Shown here piece by piece: positions 33,133 to 42,070 of a stretch of 45,558 nt of DNA. Source of the stretch: Mastigocoleus testarum BC008 (GTDB lineage: Bacteria > Cyanobacteriota > Cyanobacteriia > Cyanobacteriales > Nostocaceae). Each line of letters begins with the position of its first letter. Positions within the stretch are counted from its first letter, which is position 1. The notes under the pieces were generated by a model that ran no database searches, was not told the origin of the DNA, and saw only the letters and a program-made list of their open reading frames with translations. A program made the position numbers and the translations under genes. The stretch lies in the NCBI RefSeq assembly GCF_001456025.1, contig NZ_LMTZ01000103.1:1-45558 (forward strand). Reading direction: 5' to 3'.

Positions 33133-35871
33133 CTAAGCTAACTGTAATTGCAAAACCCAGCGGCGGAATAGCTCTACGATAATATACCAACGCCCTTCGG
33201 TTTCTTGAATTACATCATGACGTTTAAGGGTGTTGAGGGCTTCTTGTACACTTTCCTCATCAATATTCTCTGTAGAGACGTTGCATGCAACGTCTCTACA
33301 TGTAATGTTTCTACAATTTAATCCTCTGGGATGAGGCGCTAAGATTTTTAGTACCATTTGTTGCCCATCAGTACCTTGCGCTGCTTGACTCCAAACTCCA
33401 TCAAAGTAATAGCGTCCCCGTTTGAAGAATTGAAGATCGTTGACGACAGCTTCAACTTCTTCCACAGTAAAAATTGGATCGCGCTTGCGTCCCATTTCAA
33501 ATACTTGGTCATTGTAGCGACGAACAAGCTGGAACCCGATCAACTGAACTAAATATGGTTGTCCGTGGGTTAAATCGTAGATTTTATCTAGGGCTTCCGT
33601 CGTGTAATCTAGGGGAAAATCTTCCTGTAGAGACGTTGCATGCGGAGACGTTACATGTAACGTCTCTACATCTTGTACCGGGTTCGCTAAAATTTGCCTA
33701 GTTGCTGCGCGTTCCATGAAACCAACGTGGATGGGAATTACACTGGCGAAGAAAGGCTGAAAATAATCTGCTGTCATCTCCTCCAAGGTGTGCAAACCAG
33801 CAAAAGCAAAAGCTACCTGGGAATTCATTTGCACTAATCCCCGTAAATAACCCATAAAGTCTTGGGGTATTTCTCCCGCTTCTATCAGTTCTTCAATTTT
33901 CTCAAATTCGTCTAAAGCAATAATTAAACCTTGTAGAGACGTTGCATGCAACGTCTCTACGGTTTGTTTTAAATAACGTTCAAAGGTACGGTAGGGAATT
34001 TGCAGTAACTTGTCATCATCTGGGGGGGAAATATTTACCACTTCAGAAACAGCATCACATATCGCCATCAAAACTTCACCTACTCCCTCAGAAATGTTGC
34101 CAGCATTTAACATGTTGACGTAGGCGACTTTTACACCCGAACCTACAGAGCTAGCAGCATTCCGCAAGATGGAAGTTTTACCCATGCGCCTGTGACCGTA
34201 AATTACCACAGACTGCAATTGCTCCCCCATCACCCAAAGTTCTTCTAGTTGTCTCATTACGTCTTCTCTTCCCACAAAGCGATCGCCTAAAACTGGATCG
34301 CCGATAATATAGGGATTGCGGACAGGCTTGGTGATAGAAATTTCCCCAACTTCACCAGCAATTTGTAGTAAAGCTTTTTGCCAAGTTTGCGCGATATCAA
34401 TGATGAGTCCCCGTTCTGCTTGGGGTAAGGTTTCGGAATTGTTGAGGATATTAGTGAGTTCTCCTTGGGCGCGGTTGAGAGCAAAAGCACGTGTTGCACG
34501 GGATACACTGCGCTGTATCAATTGGATATCTTCAACAACACGATGCAATCTAGAAATTGCTTGCCAAGTTGTTGCGCGTAAAAGAGCTTGCTCAGATGAT
34601 TGTAAAAATGTTGGATCTTGTGATAATTCTAGAAACGTTGCATGCAAAGTCTCTACAGGAATATTGGTAATATCATCAAAATTCTTAACCTCATGAAATA
34701 TTGCAAGATTGTGGCTGAGGGCATACATTTCCTCCCCATAAAGGAGAGAACGTACTACTGCAAAAGCTTTCTGTGCTTCAGCTGGTTCTTTTTCGTGGAG
34801 ATACCAAAAACCAGCAGCTGTTGCACGGGCTGGGGTATCTAAACGGGTTTCTATTGGGAAACGATTCTGTAAACTTTGCTTCCAGCTAGGAAGTAGGAAA
34901 AATATACTTCTAATAGCTTCTGACTTAAGTTTTTCACTCAAATCAGCAGATACAAAACGCACTAAATTCCAGTCGAAAGGTTTTCCTGCTAACTGGGCTA
35001 CACGATAAATGATTTGTTCTGCAGGTATTTTGTTGAGTACTTGATTAACAGCTTTGACAACAGGAATAAATTGTAGGGTGTAAGCAAGCAGCTGGTTAGC
35101 ATTATGTAAACCTGCTTCCCAATCCTGTTGTAACCATTTTTTTAAACGAACAGAAAGATAAGGTAAGGGTAGAGAAGTAACAGGTAAAAAAAGCAAGCTA
35201 TATTTTTGAAGATATGGGAGATTGAAGGATAAGCCAATCAACCAACTTTCTAGACGCAGAACCGCCACCCCAAAAGGTACGGCAAAAATGCCAAAAGCCA
35301 CGCTAAAAACTACAATAAAAGCTATATAAAAATTTGCCCCTAAATCCATATCATCGGATACGCTCAATGCTATACCAAAAACTACGCTCAAAGTCAGACC
35401 AAAAGCCACACCACTAAAACCCACACCATCCACCATACCCAAAGCTACTCCAAAAGCCGTAGCAGAAAAGATGCCAAAAAATACGCCAAAAAATACGCCA
35501 AAAAAGATGCCAAAAAATATGCCAAAAGCTACCATCAGCCATTCAATAGAAACACCGATGCTCTCCTGCAAGATTCCGCTTAAAACCAATGGAATTAAAA
35601 CTGTTAATACCAACCCTTGAAGAAATAAATTACGCCGAACAGTATTCTGCTTGAGCAACTCCCAATTCATCTCTTCTTGAGAAATATACCCACCCCCAAA
35701 AGTATTCACATACCACCGCAAAGCTTGGGGAAAATAAAATACCCAATACAACAGACGCAAATAATCTAAAGGATTCCACAGAGAGAGAGGGCGCTTGAGT
35801 TTTGGCGCTAAATCTAGACGGGGTACGGGAGTTTCTTGGGACATTTGTGGTTCTCCGCTATTCTTCGCCAA
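33133..35871 (-). CDS. membrane-anchored STAND-type AAA ATPase
   Basis: A 912-residue protein. Residues ~85-240 contain several hydrophobic segments, one a low-complexity Gly/Phe repeat (GIFFGVFFGVFFGIF) encoded by tandem 12-base units. A helical region follows to ~535. The NTPase core has Walker A YGHRRMGKTS (K565) and Walker B LIIALDEFEK (D654, E655). A C-terminal winged helix ends the protein (GRWYIIVELFRRWVLQL). STAND ATPases act as switches in signalling and immunity. Four palindromic-element peptides interrupt it (residues ~406-415, ~638-647, ~735-749, ~858-867). An internal Met ten codons in is an alternative start. It lies downstream of the CHAT-ATPase gene. Confidence 0.8.
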   Translation of the reverse strand: MAKNSGEPQMSQETPVPRLDLAPKLKRPLSLWNPLDYLRLLYWVFYFPQALRWYVNTFGGGYISQEEMNWELLKQNTVRRNLFLQGLVLTVLIPLVLSGILQESIGVSIEWLMVAFGIFFGIFFGVFFGVFFGIFSATAFGVALGMVDGVGFSGVAFGLTLSVVFGIALSVSDDMDLGANFYIAFIVVFSVAFGIFAVPFGVAVLRLESWLIGLSFNLPYLQKYSLLFLPVTSLPLPYLSVRLKKWLQQDWEAGLHNANQLLAYTLQFIPVVKAVNQVLNKIPAEQIIYRVAQLAGKPFDWNLVRFVSADLSEKLKSEAIRSIFFLLPSWKQSLQNRFPIETRLDTPARATAAGFWYLHEKEPAEAQKAFAVVRSLLYGEEMYALSHNLAIFHEVKNFDDITNIPVETLHATFLELSQDPTFLQSSEQALLRATTWQAISRLHRVVEDIQLIQRSVSRATRAFALNRAQGELTNILNNSETLPQAERGLIIDIAQTWQKALLQIAGEVGEISITKPVRNPYIIGDPVLGDRFVGREDVMRQLEELWVMGEQLQSVVIYGHRRMGKTSILRNAASSVGSGVKVAYVNMLNAGNISEGVGEVLMAICDAVSEVVNISPPDDDKLLQIPYRTFERYLKQTVETLHATSLQGLIIALDEFEKIEELIEAGEIPQDFMGYLRGLVQMNSQVAFAFAGLHTLEEMTADYFQPFFASVIPIHVGFMERAATRQILANPVQDVETLHVTSPHATSLQEDFPLDYTTEALDKIYDLTHGQPYLVQLIGFQLVRRYNDQVFEMGRKRDPIFTVEEVEAVVNDLQFFKRGRYYFDGVWSQAAQGTDGQQMVLKILAPHPRGLNCRNITCRDVACNVSTENIDEESVQEALNTLKRHDVIQETEGRWYIIVELFRRWVLQLQLA
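33271..33300. repeat. GTAGAGACG palindrome inside the ATPase gene, copy 1
   Basis: A perfect 30 bp palindrome (half-site TGTAGAGACGTTGCA) in frame CRDVACNVST, near the end of the gene. It is flanked by a degenerate partial copy (TGTAATGTTTCTACA at 33301 on). Confidence 0.9.
33626..33670. repeat. GTAGAGACG palindrome inside the ATPase gene, copy 2 (double)
   Basis: One half-palindrome plus a complete variant palindrome (TGTAGAGACGTTACA half) in tandem, in frame VETLHVTSPHATSLQ. The coding length stays a multiple of three. Confidence 0.85.
33932..33960. repeat. GTAGAGACG palindrome inside the ATPase gene, copy 3
   Basis: A perfect palindrome read in frame VETLHATSLQ, lying directly before the Walker B strand. 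Confidence 0.9.
34629..34657. repeat. GTAGAGACG palindrome inside the ATPase gene, copy 4 (degenerate)
   Basis: A decayed copy (CTAGAAACGTTGCATGC...), read in frame VETLHATFLE. The substitutions indicate an older insertion than copies 1 and 3. Confidence 0.75.
35460..35532. repeat. 12-base tandem repeat coding for the Gly/Phe membrane segment
   Basis: The coding strand has about five units of a twelve-base repeat (read on the plus strand as AAAAATACGCCA) that make the F-G-(I/V)-F repeats of the membrane region. Slippage can change its length without changing the frame. Confidence 0.7.
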
Positions 35872-36027
35872 ACCAAAATCTTGCCCAGAAATTAATTTCC
35901 GGGCTAATAGCCAAAGTCCTCTGAAGAGGGCTTAAAAAATCTTCAGTCCATTTGAATAGAATTGGACTATGAGCCTGGGATTTTAATCCAAGGCGGTTTT
36001 TGGTGCATATAGAGTCATAAAAAACCT
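35872..36027. other. structured spacer between the CHAT-ATPase and ATPase genes
   Basis: Three hairpins lie in 156 bases: GCCC-GAAAT/ATTTC-GGGC (35883-35904), AAGTCCTCT/AGAGGGCTT (35914-35933) and GCCTGGGATT/AATCCAAGGC (35972-35993, one mismatch). They may control read-through between the two genes, but none has a minus-strand T-run. Confidence 0.5.
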
Positions 36028-37362
36028 TCATTTCATCTCCTCCATATACCGTGCGTAATTTTTATTACACATATACATGATTTTTTTGGGATGACCACCA
36101 CAGCTTTCGATAATTCGTGCAATCTCTGTTTCTGTAAACCGAATTGGATTATTTCCCAAACGTTCATTAATAAAATCCCTAACAGTTGCTTCATCCCACA
36201 ATTCAATTTCTTCCTCAAGACAAATATTTTGAAAAGGCGAAACCATCCCCAGTTCATGACTATCGGGGAAAAGTCGATCTAAGGAAGTAGAAGCAGCAAC
36301 AACTAAACGTAAAGGTGCATCTCTCCCATTTGCTAAACCTCTTAGTTGTCCCCTGACCTGATTAGTAAAACCTTCCCAAGTCATTTTCTCAATTTCATCA
36401 AGCAATAGTAAAAATTTAAGACCTTGTTTTGTTAAAGTCCTATTCAAACGAAATCCTTTACATTGATCGATTCCAATCTCGTCACACAACGCAAAATAAA
36501 AATCTTCTTCGTCATAAACCTGGCTCATGTCTAGATAAATTGGTTTGCGAGACGGAGTTAATTTTGCTTCTGCTTGTTGACTAATCGCCCAGAGTAAAGA
36601 AGATTTACCAATTTCTCTTTTACCAATCAGCGCTACGCTGCTTCCACTGTTGAGGGTTTCAAATATCCAACGAATTTCTCGTTTTCTACCAAAGAATTTT
36701 TTTGAGTCTTTGACTATTCCTGTGAGGGGAAGGAAAGGGTTATTTATTTTTGTTTCTTTTGGCTTATCTGGAATTAGGACTTCTTTTCTAGGTTTTTTTG
36801 TGTAAATAACCGGCTTGAGATACTCCGGAATTCCCTGCAATCTAATTTCGACACAACCAAACTTGTAAGCATCTTCAATGGAACGATTTGCTCCCAAAGC
36901 TTTGTAAAAACCAACAGAAAATGCGATCGCAGCTTCATCCCCGATTACGTCATTCATCCCGATCGCAAAGGGAATATGTTTCGCGATCGCTTGCGCCTGA
37001 ATTTCAGAATGACAAGCATTTAAAATCACGCAATTAACTTGAGATGCTAACAATTCAAATATTGCAGCTAAAGCATCAGCTTCCACAGGTTTTGCTATAC
37101 CTATTTCATCTTCAAAACAAAGTTCTCCCTGACTGGTTCCATGTCCTGAAAAATGAATAATCTGTGGTTCAAAATCAAATATTGCTTGGGTTATATCACT
37201 AACCCGTACTGACTCTCGCTGTTCTAATTGGTATTTATCTGCTTCCTTCGCTATTCGCAATCTTCCTTTAATATCTCGTACTTCTTGCCCCAAACGCAAC
37301 CGAGATTCATCGCTAGGATCGGCTGCTAAAAACAGAATTTTAATAGGGGAATAAATACTCAT
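36028..37362 (-). CDS. CHAT-domain peptidase fused to a STAND-type ATPase
   Basis: A 444-residue protein. Residues ~6-180 are a CHAT domain (caspase-like fold) with H74 in IIHFSGHG and C117 in CVILNACHS, the catalytic dyad. A Lys/Pro-rich linker joins it to an AAA/STAND NTPase: Walker A ALIGKREIGKSS (K253) and Walker B FLLLLDEIEK. CHAT proteins act as proteases in bacterial defence and regulated cell death, and STAND modules sense a trigger; this one has both in one chain without the usual C-terminal sensor repeats. It lies upstream of the membrane ATPase on the same strand, 156 bp away, suggesting a pair. Confidence 0.85.
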   Translation of the reverse strand: MSIYSPIKILFLAADPSDESRLRLGQEVRDIKGRLRIAKEADKYQLEQRESVRVSDITQAIFDFEPQIIHFSGHGTSQGELCFEDEIGIAKPVEADALAAIFELLASQVNCVILNACHSEIQAQAIAKHIPFAIGMNDVIGDEAAIAFSVGFYKALGANRSIEDAYKFGCVEIRLQGIPEYLKPVIYTKKPRKEVLIPDKPKETKINNPFLPLTGIVKDSKKFFGRKREIRWIFETLNSGSSVALIGKREIGKSSLLWAISQQAEAKLTPSRKPIYLDMSQVYDEEDFYFALCDEIGIDQCKGFRLNRTLTKQGLKFLLLLDEIEKMTWEGFTNQVRGQLRGLANGRDAPLRLVVAASTSLDRLFPDSHELGMVSPFQNICLEEEIELWDEATVRDFINERLGNNPIRFTETEIARIIESCGGHPKKIMYMCNKNYARYMEEMK

Positions 37363-37479
37363 TTAGGTGAGTGTCAAAATTTACTTACTTAGGAATATAA
37401 GACTCAAATCATTTATCATATTCACATCTTTGATTGATACTTGTTGGCAAATATATTGTGGTGCAATTAATGTTATGCG

Positions 37480-37550
37480 GCGGTGCGTTACGGCGCGGTG
37501 ATAGGTGTGACCTAAAAAAGATATTCTCTTGCGCGCCTAACGCACCCTAC
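37480..37550. repeat. GGTGCGTTA...TAACGCACC dispersed element, copy 2
   Basis: Perfect nine-base terminal inverted repeats (37482-37490 and 37538-37546) enclose GGCGCGGTGAT...TATTCTCTTGCGCGCC. Copy 1 is at 14459-14529. It lies in the ~280 bp gap between the permease and CHAT genes. Confidence 0.7.
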
Positions 37551-37591
37551 GATTTACTATATTTTTTCATGTCATTATTTCTTTTTGGTAG

Positions 37592-37611
37592 GGGCGCACC
37601 GATGTGCGCCC
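37592..37611 (-). terminator. hairpin between the permease and CHAT genes
   Basis: GGGCGCAC-CGAT-GTGCGCCC, an eight-base perfect stem, lies past the 3' end of the permease gene. Plus-strand T's flank it on the left only (TTTTTGG), which reads as A's downstream for minus-strand transcripts, so its terminator role is uncertain. Confidence 0.4.
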
Positions 37612-37642
37612 TAACAATTGGTATATTTTTTATTGAAAATTT

Positions 37643-38668
37643 CTAATACCGAATGCGCGGATCTACATAAGCATTCAAAATATCAATTAAAATACTCGCT
37701 CCCACAACAATCGCCCCAAAAAATACCATTATTCCTTGAACCGTAGGATAATCCCGTTCGGCGATACTTTCAAATAAACGATTTGCTAATCCCGGCCAAG
37801 AAAATGTTACTTCTGTTAATACTGCTCCACCCAGCAAAGATGCAAAGGTCAAACCCAAAACAGTAATTACGGGAATTAAAGCATTCTTCAAAGCGTGGGA
37901 AATTAAAATTTTTCGTTCGGGGATACCCCTAGCCCTTGCAGCTTCCACATAATCGGCTTGCATGGTTTGCTTTAAGTTAACCCGGACAATTCGCTCAAAA
38001 ATACCACTGAGGAGTAATCCCAAAGTAAAGCTAGGGAGAATTAAATACTGAACTGCTGTAAAAAACTGTGTCAGGTTACCCTGCAAAAGACTATCAATGG
38101 TATATAAGCCAGTAATTCTATCCGGTGTAGCAAGGGAAGCCGGAAAACGAGTTCCAAAGGGAAACCATTCCAAACCAACTGCAAAAACTAATTGCAGCAT
38201 CATTCCCGCCCAAAACATGGGCAAAGCATAAGTGATAATACCGAATAATCTACCGCTTAAGTCAAGAGATGTACCGGGACGAGAAGCAGCAAATACACCA
38301 ACACTGATACCAATAAGTAAAGAAATAGAAATTGCAAATACTGCTAATTCAGCGGTTGCAGGAAAATATTGCCAAATAATGTCCCAAACAGGTTGTCCGC
38401 TGCTACTAATGGATTTTCCTAAATCGAAACTCAGTAGACTTTTGACATATTCAAGATACTGTAATGGCAAAGGCAAATTTAAATTTAACTGTTCGCGTAA
38501 CGCTTGTTTAGCAGCTTCTGGAGCACGTCCACCCAGGATTGCATCAACCGGATCTCCCGGTGTAGCTCTGAGTAGCAAAAAAACAATAGTCACAATGGTT
38601 ATTAGCTGGAGTGGTGCTAACAACAACCGAGAAGTAATGTAATATCCTAAAGCTTTAGAACGAGACAT
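37643..38668 (-). CDS. ABC transporter permease, DppB/OppB family
   Basis: A 341-residue inner-membrane permease of a peptide or nickel-type importer. ITIVTIVFLLLRATPGDPVDAILGG is the typical start. About six hydrophobic helices are present, and the EAA loop contacting the ATPase appears as DYVEAARARGIPERKILISHALKNALIPVITVLG. The substrate-binding protein is encoded 251 bp upstream in the same direction. The second permease (DppC) and ATPase subunits are not in the window. The substrate is unknown. Confidence 0.92.
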   Translation of the reverse strand: MSRSKALGYYITSRLLLAPLQLITIVTIVFLLLRATPGDPVDAILGGRAPEAAKQALREQLNLNLPLPLQYLEYVKSLLSFDLGKSISSSGQPVWDIIWQYFPATAELAVFAISISLLIGISVGVFAASRPGTSLDLSGRLFGIITYALPMFWAGMMLQLVFAVGLEWFPFGTRFPASLATPDRITGLYTIDSLLQGNLTQFFTAVQYLILPSFTLGLLLSGIFERIVRVNLKQTMQADYVEAARARGIPERKILISHALKNALIPVITVLGLTFASLLGGAVLTEVTFSWPGLANRLFESIAERDYPTVQGIMVFFGAIVVGASILIDILNAYVDPRIRY

Positions 38669-38676
38669 GTTTGTTG

Positions 38677-38919
38677 GGGATTGGCGATTAGGGATTGGGG
38701 ACTGGGGATTAGGGATTGGGTATCAACTCAAGTGCTAGTTAAGCAAAACAGTTCAATTTTCTAAATTCCTTTCCAATGGGGTTAGGGGGATCCTTCCCAA
38801 GAAGTGAGCAGAATATAAATTTCATCAAATTGTGATTAGCAACTTATGTTATTGGGTATTAGTTGAGTAAGTTGTAACTGTTAACTGATAACTGTTAACT
38901 GATAACTGAAAACTCAAAA
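38677..38919. repeat. heptamer-type repeats between the permease and substrate-binding genes
   Basis: GGGGATTGGCGATTAGGGATTGG-type units occupy 38677-38720, and GTTAACTGATAACT units 38873-38915. They separate two genes of one likely transporter, so co-transcription would have to read through them. Confidence 0.75.
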
Positions 38920-40545
38920 CTATTTTTCCAAGTTTTTGTATATCAAATTTTGCGTCGGGTCTAACAACGCACCTTTGACATTTTTTTGAGCAAATATATT
39001 ATCTTGGTTTTGCCACAAAGGAATATATGGAACATCCCGAGCAACTTGTTCTTGAATTTCGGCAAAAATTTGTTTGCGCTTGACAGGATCTTGTGTTTTC
39101 CGTTCTTGTTCAATCAATTTATTAATGCGATCGCTATAATAAAAAGAACCTTGGGTTTGACTACCACCATCTTCACATCCCTTTTCTGGGGTTCCTTTCT
39201 GACAAGCTAGAAATGGTTGAGTGTAGTTATCTGGATCTAAAAAGTCAGGATACCAACTCACTAAAGTTGTTGGATATAAACCTTGACCATTATTTTTAAA
39301 GAAGGTGGTACCTTCTACAGTATTAATATCAAACTCTAATAATCCACCCATAGTTTTTTTCGCCAGGGCTTTAAGTACCATTGCGGTTAATTGACGGGGT
39401 GCGGAGCCTGAAGGATACCAAATTTCCACAACAGCTGGCTTATCTTTAGTAAAACCAGCTTGTTTGAGTAGTTCTTTGGCTTTATCAGTATTTGCATCGC
39501 CATATCTCTCTTGAAATACTGGTTTGTAAACATCAAAACCAGTTGGGATTAAACTGTAGAGGGGATCTGCTTGTCCGTAAAGTACCCGTTCGGAAAGTAC
39601 CTCCCGATTGACCATTGCAGCGATCGCCTGTCTCACCTCAATTCGATCTAAAGGTGGTTGATTGCGGTTAAGAGACCAAAAACTGATAACATTACCTTCG
39701 TTGGGTATCACATCCCACTTACCTTTTTTGGCGCTTTGTTGCAAACTGCGAACTTGGTCGGGATCCAAGGTTAAATATGCTATATCCACTGCTTGTTTGC
39801 GGAAAGCATTATATAAGTTAACCCCACTACTGAGGATTTGGACGTTAACACCTTGATTTTTCGGTTTTTTACCCCAATATCGATCAAATACATCAAAACG
39901 AATCAAATCGCTTCCATACCGAGCTAACTTGTAAGCTCCCGTACCGACAAAATTATTCGGGTTAAATTGACCTTCGCCAATTTTGTAAGCTTCGGGGGAA
40001 AGCGCACAAACTCCAGGGAAAGCTAACAAAGCTGGAAATGCTGCAAACTGATTTTTGAGCTGAATTGTTAATTCATACTCCCCTGTTGCTTCCACTGATT
40101 TAACAACATCACCTAATAAAAATGAGGGTTTACCTTTGTTCTGAATAAAACGTTTGATACTAAAAGCCATAGCTTCAGCATTAAAAGAGGTTCCATCATG
40201 GAAAACAACCCCCTTGCGAATGGGAATAGTATAAGTCAAACCATCTTCACTAACTTTTGGTAACGCAGTTGCTAAATCTGGCTTAACTTCTGGATCTCCA
40301 GGTTCGTAAGCGTATAAGCGATCGCTCATATTGGAAATCAAGGAAATTGAAGATAATTCGTAAGCGTCAGCTGGATCGAGAGTACGTGGTTTGCCTGTTG
40401 TCCCGATGGTAATACGATTGGATGATTGGGCTACCGTTTGGGGATTACTAGCACAGCTACTTAGTAAAATTAAACACGCACAAAACAGAGAAAATAATGG
40501 TTTAAGCCGACCCCAACTTTTTCTAGACAAAGGAAACCAGTACAT
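38920..40545 (-). CDS. ABC transporter substrate-binding lipoprotein (family 5)
   Basis: A 541-residue extracytoplasmic solute-binding protein of the DppA/OppA family. The signal peptide FSLFCACLILLSSC ends in a lipobox with the lipidated Cys at residue ~31. The mature part has RITIGTTGKPRTLDPADAYELSSISLI, a family 5 signature (TIPIRKGVVFHDGTSFNAEAMAFSI) and the EERYGDANTDKAKELLKQAGF region. These bind peptides, sometimes nickel or heme, and hand them to the DppB-type permease encoded next. The ligand cannot be told. Confidence 0.92.
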   Translation of the reverse strand: MYWFPLSRKSWGRLKPLFSLFCACLILLSSCASNPQTVAQSSNRITIGTTGKPRTLDPADAYELSSISLISNMSDRLYAYEPGDPEVKPDLATALPKVSEDGLTYTIPIRKGVVFHDGTSFNAEAMAFSIKRFIQNKGKPSFLLGDVVKSVEATGEYELTIQLKNQFAAFPALLAFPGVCALSPEAYKIGEGQFNPNNFVGTGAYKLARYGSDLIRFDVFDRYWGKKPKNQGVNVQILSSGVNLYNAFRKQAVDIAYLTLDPDQVRSLQQSAKKGKWDVIPNEGNVISFWSLNRNQPPLDRIEVRQAIAAMVNREVLSERVLYGQADPLYSLIPTGFDVYKPVFQERYGDANTDKAKELLKQAGFTKDKPAVVEIWYPSGSAPRQLTAMVLKALAKKTMGGLLEFDINTVEGTTFFKNNGQGLYPTTLVSWYPDFLDPDNYTQPFLACQKGTPEKGCEDGGSQTQGSFYYSDRINKLIEQERKTQDPVKRKQIFAEIQEQVARDVPYIPLWQNQDNIFAQKNVKGALLDPTQNLIYKNLEK

Positions 40546-41172
40546 AGCAGTGGGATGATTGAATTCAGTGGTGAGTTATTTTACTATATGTTTGACTGAA
40601 CGCTATAGATTAGTTATTGCAATTTAGAAATCTCTAGCCAATCATTTAGCTCTGCGTAAAAAAGTATCAATAAAAGTTAAAAGAAATACAAAAACTCTAA
40701 TACTTAAAACACGACTTAAAAAAGCAATTGAAATTTAAGAACATAATCTATAGAAAAGATATATTGAAATTGAAAATTTGCTATTAGAACCTATCCTTAC
40801 AACCACGTTTTCCCAATTTAGTATGTTAATAAAATACTCTTATGTAAGAAATCAAAAAATGACAAACCCGCTACAATATTGAATTTAAATCCATACAATA
40901 ATATTCCTTAATGATTGAAAAAGTTTAAGTGAAGTCAAGCAAATCAATCATTACCAAAGATAGCTTCAATTTCTTCTCTATATTCCGACATATTTATTAA
41001 CTTTTTTTCACGACCTAACTTCACCGAGATAGGGTATATATTTGAATTGCCTAAAACTTTTATCTCCGATAGATTAATGGATAAAGATGATTTTATTTAT
41101 ACATTAAACTCCGAGATTGTCCTTAAATTACGAACGGCAAATTGAAAATCTAACGTAGAGAGTGAAAAGCTC
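40546..41172. other. intergenic region upstream of the 111-residue gene
   Basis: AT-rich. A minus-strand open stretch at ~40949-41090 reads KVLGNSNIYPISVKLGREKK..., then MSEYREEIEAIFGND, but has no clear start beyond an internal ATG, so it is at best a coding remnant. No other feature was recognised. Confidence 0.45.
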
Positions 41173-41508
41173 GTGAAGTATTTCTTTTTAACCGAGGGCT
41201 GGAAAGTCGGCAGAGTATGGGCTGCTGAAGGATTATGGCAAACAACCGCATGGCGACGCCAACCCGAAATTCAACGCATTGATGTATCTCTGGAAGAAAA
41301 AAATGAAGTTCTTTGGCTTCATAGGGTAGAAGATACTATTGTCATGGTGGAAGTCATGCCAATACTACCCCCAAGTAAAAATGGTTCTGGACAAAAAATA
41401 GGTCAAGTAGTTCTCAAAAGGCTTATGAGTGCCGAACAAGTAATTGATCGCCTGGCTTCTGCTGAAACTAGATGTCTTTTACAAAATATTCAGTCAGTCG
41501 TGAATTAA
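41173..41508 (+). CDS. small conserved-looking protein, unknown
   Basis: A 111-residue protein beginning with GTG: MKYFFLTEGWKVGRVWAAEGLWQTTAWRRQPEIQRIDVSLEEKNEVLWLHRVEDTIVMVEV. The pattern of short strands with Trp and charged residues is that of a compact beta protein. No membrane segment or signal peptide is seen. I recognise it as the type of cyanobacterial hypothetical protein without a known role. A GAGAGTGAAAAG upstream may act as the ribosome site. Confidence 0.6.
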   Translation: MKYFFLTEGWKVGRVWAAEGLWQTTAWRRQPEIQRIDVSLEEKNEVLWLHRVEDTIVMVEVMPILPPSKNGSGQKIGQVVLKRLMSAEQVIDRLASAETRCLLQNIQSVVN

Positions 41509-42070
41509 AAAAGGACTGATAACCAGGGATAGCACTGCGTGCCACCTTACGGCATATAGGGACTAATGGCTGAGGACTATGTAAATATAGATACAGTTTT
41601 TCGCTTGAGTCAAATATATTTTCAGGTTCCAAAATATAGGGACGTAGCATTGCTACGTCTCTACAAGTATTTAAATACTCAATCTATAAACATAGTTTTT
41701 TACTTATAGTTACCAATCCAATACCTAATACCCAGTCCCCATATGCCGCTTGCGGCGGCACGCAGTGCTATCCCCAATCCCCAATCCCCAATCCCCAGTC
41801 GCCAACACCCACCCAACAGGTCAAGGCAAATATTTACACGCTTGCAAACAGCTCCACGAATAGTTACACTTTTTAAAACATTCTCATTTTTGCTGGTGAA
41901 TGTTAATCCAACTCTACTGAGGCTATAACCTAGTACTGTTAAGGGTTTAACAAAATCACTGTGATGTTTATAAAAATTAGGCAAAGCAGCAATCTCAGCA
42001 AAAAAGTAGCAATAAAAACACTAAAAACTCATTTTTGCAAAAATTAACTCTTCTAGGAGGGGCGTAGTCG
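41509..42070. other. leader region of psbB with repeats
   Basis: No gene. GACGTAGCA-TTGCTACGTC (41641-41665) is a palindrome of the GTAGAGACG type. CCCCAATCCCCAATCCCCAGT heptamers occupy ~41770-41800. The psbB Shine-Dalgarno AGGAGG is at 42055-42060. Confidence 0.65.

Noticed and set aside
40949..41090. Minus-strand coding stretch before the 111-residue gene
   Set aside because: No start codon outside the last 15 residues and no family; kept only as a possible remnant in the gap entry.
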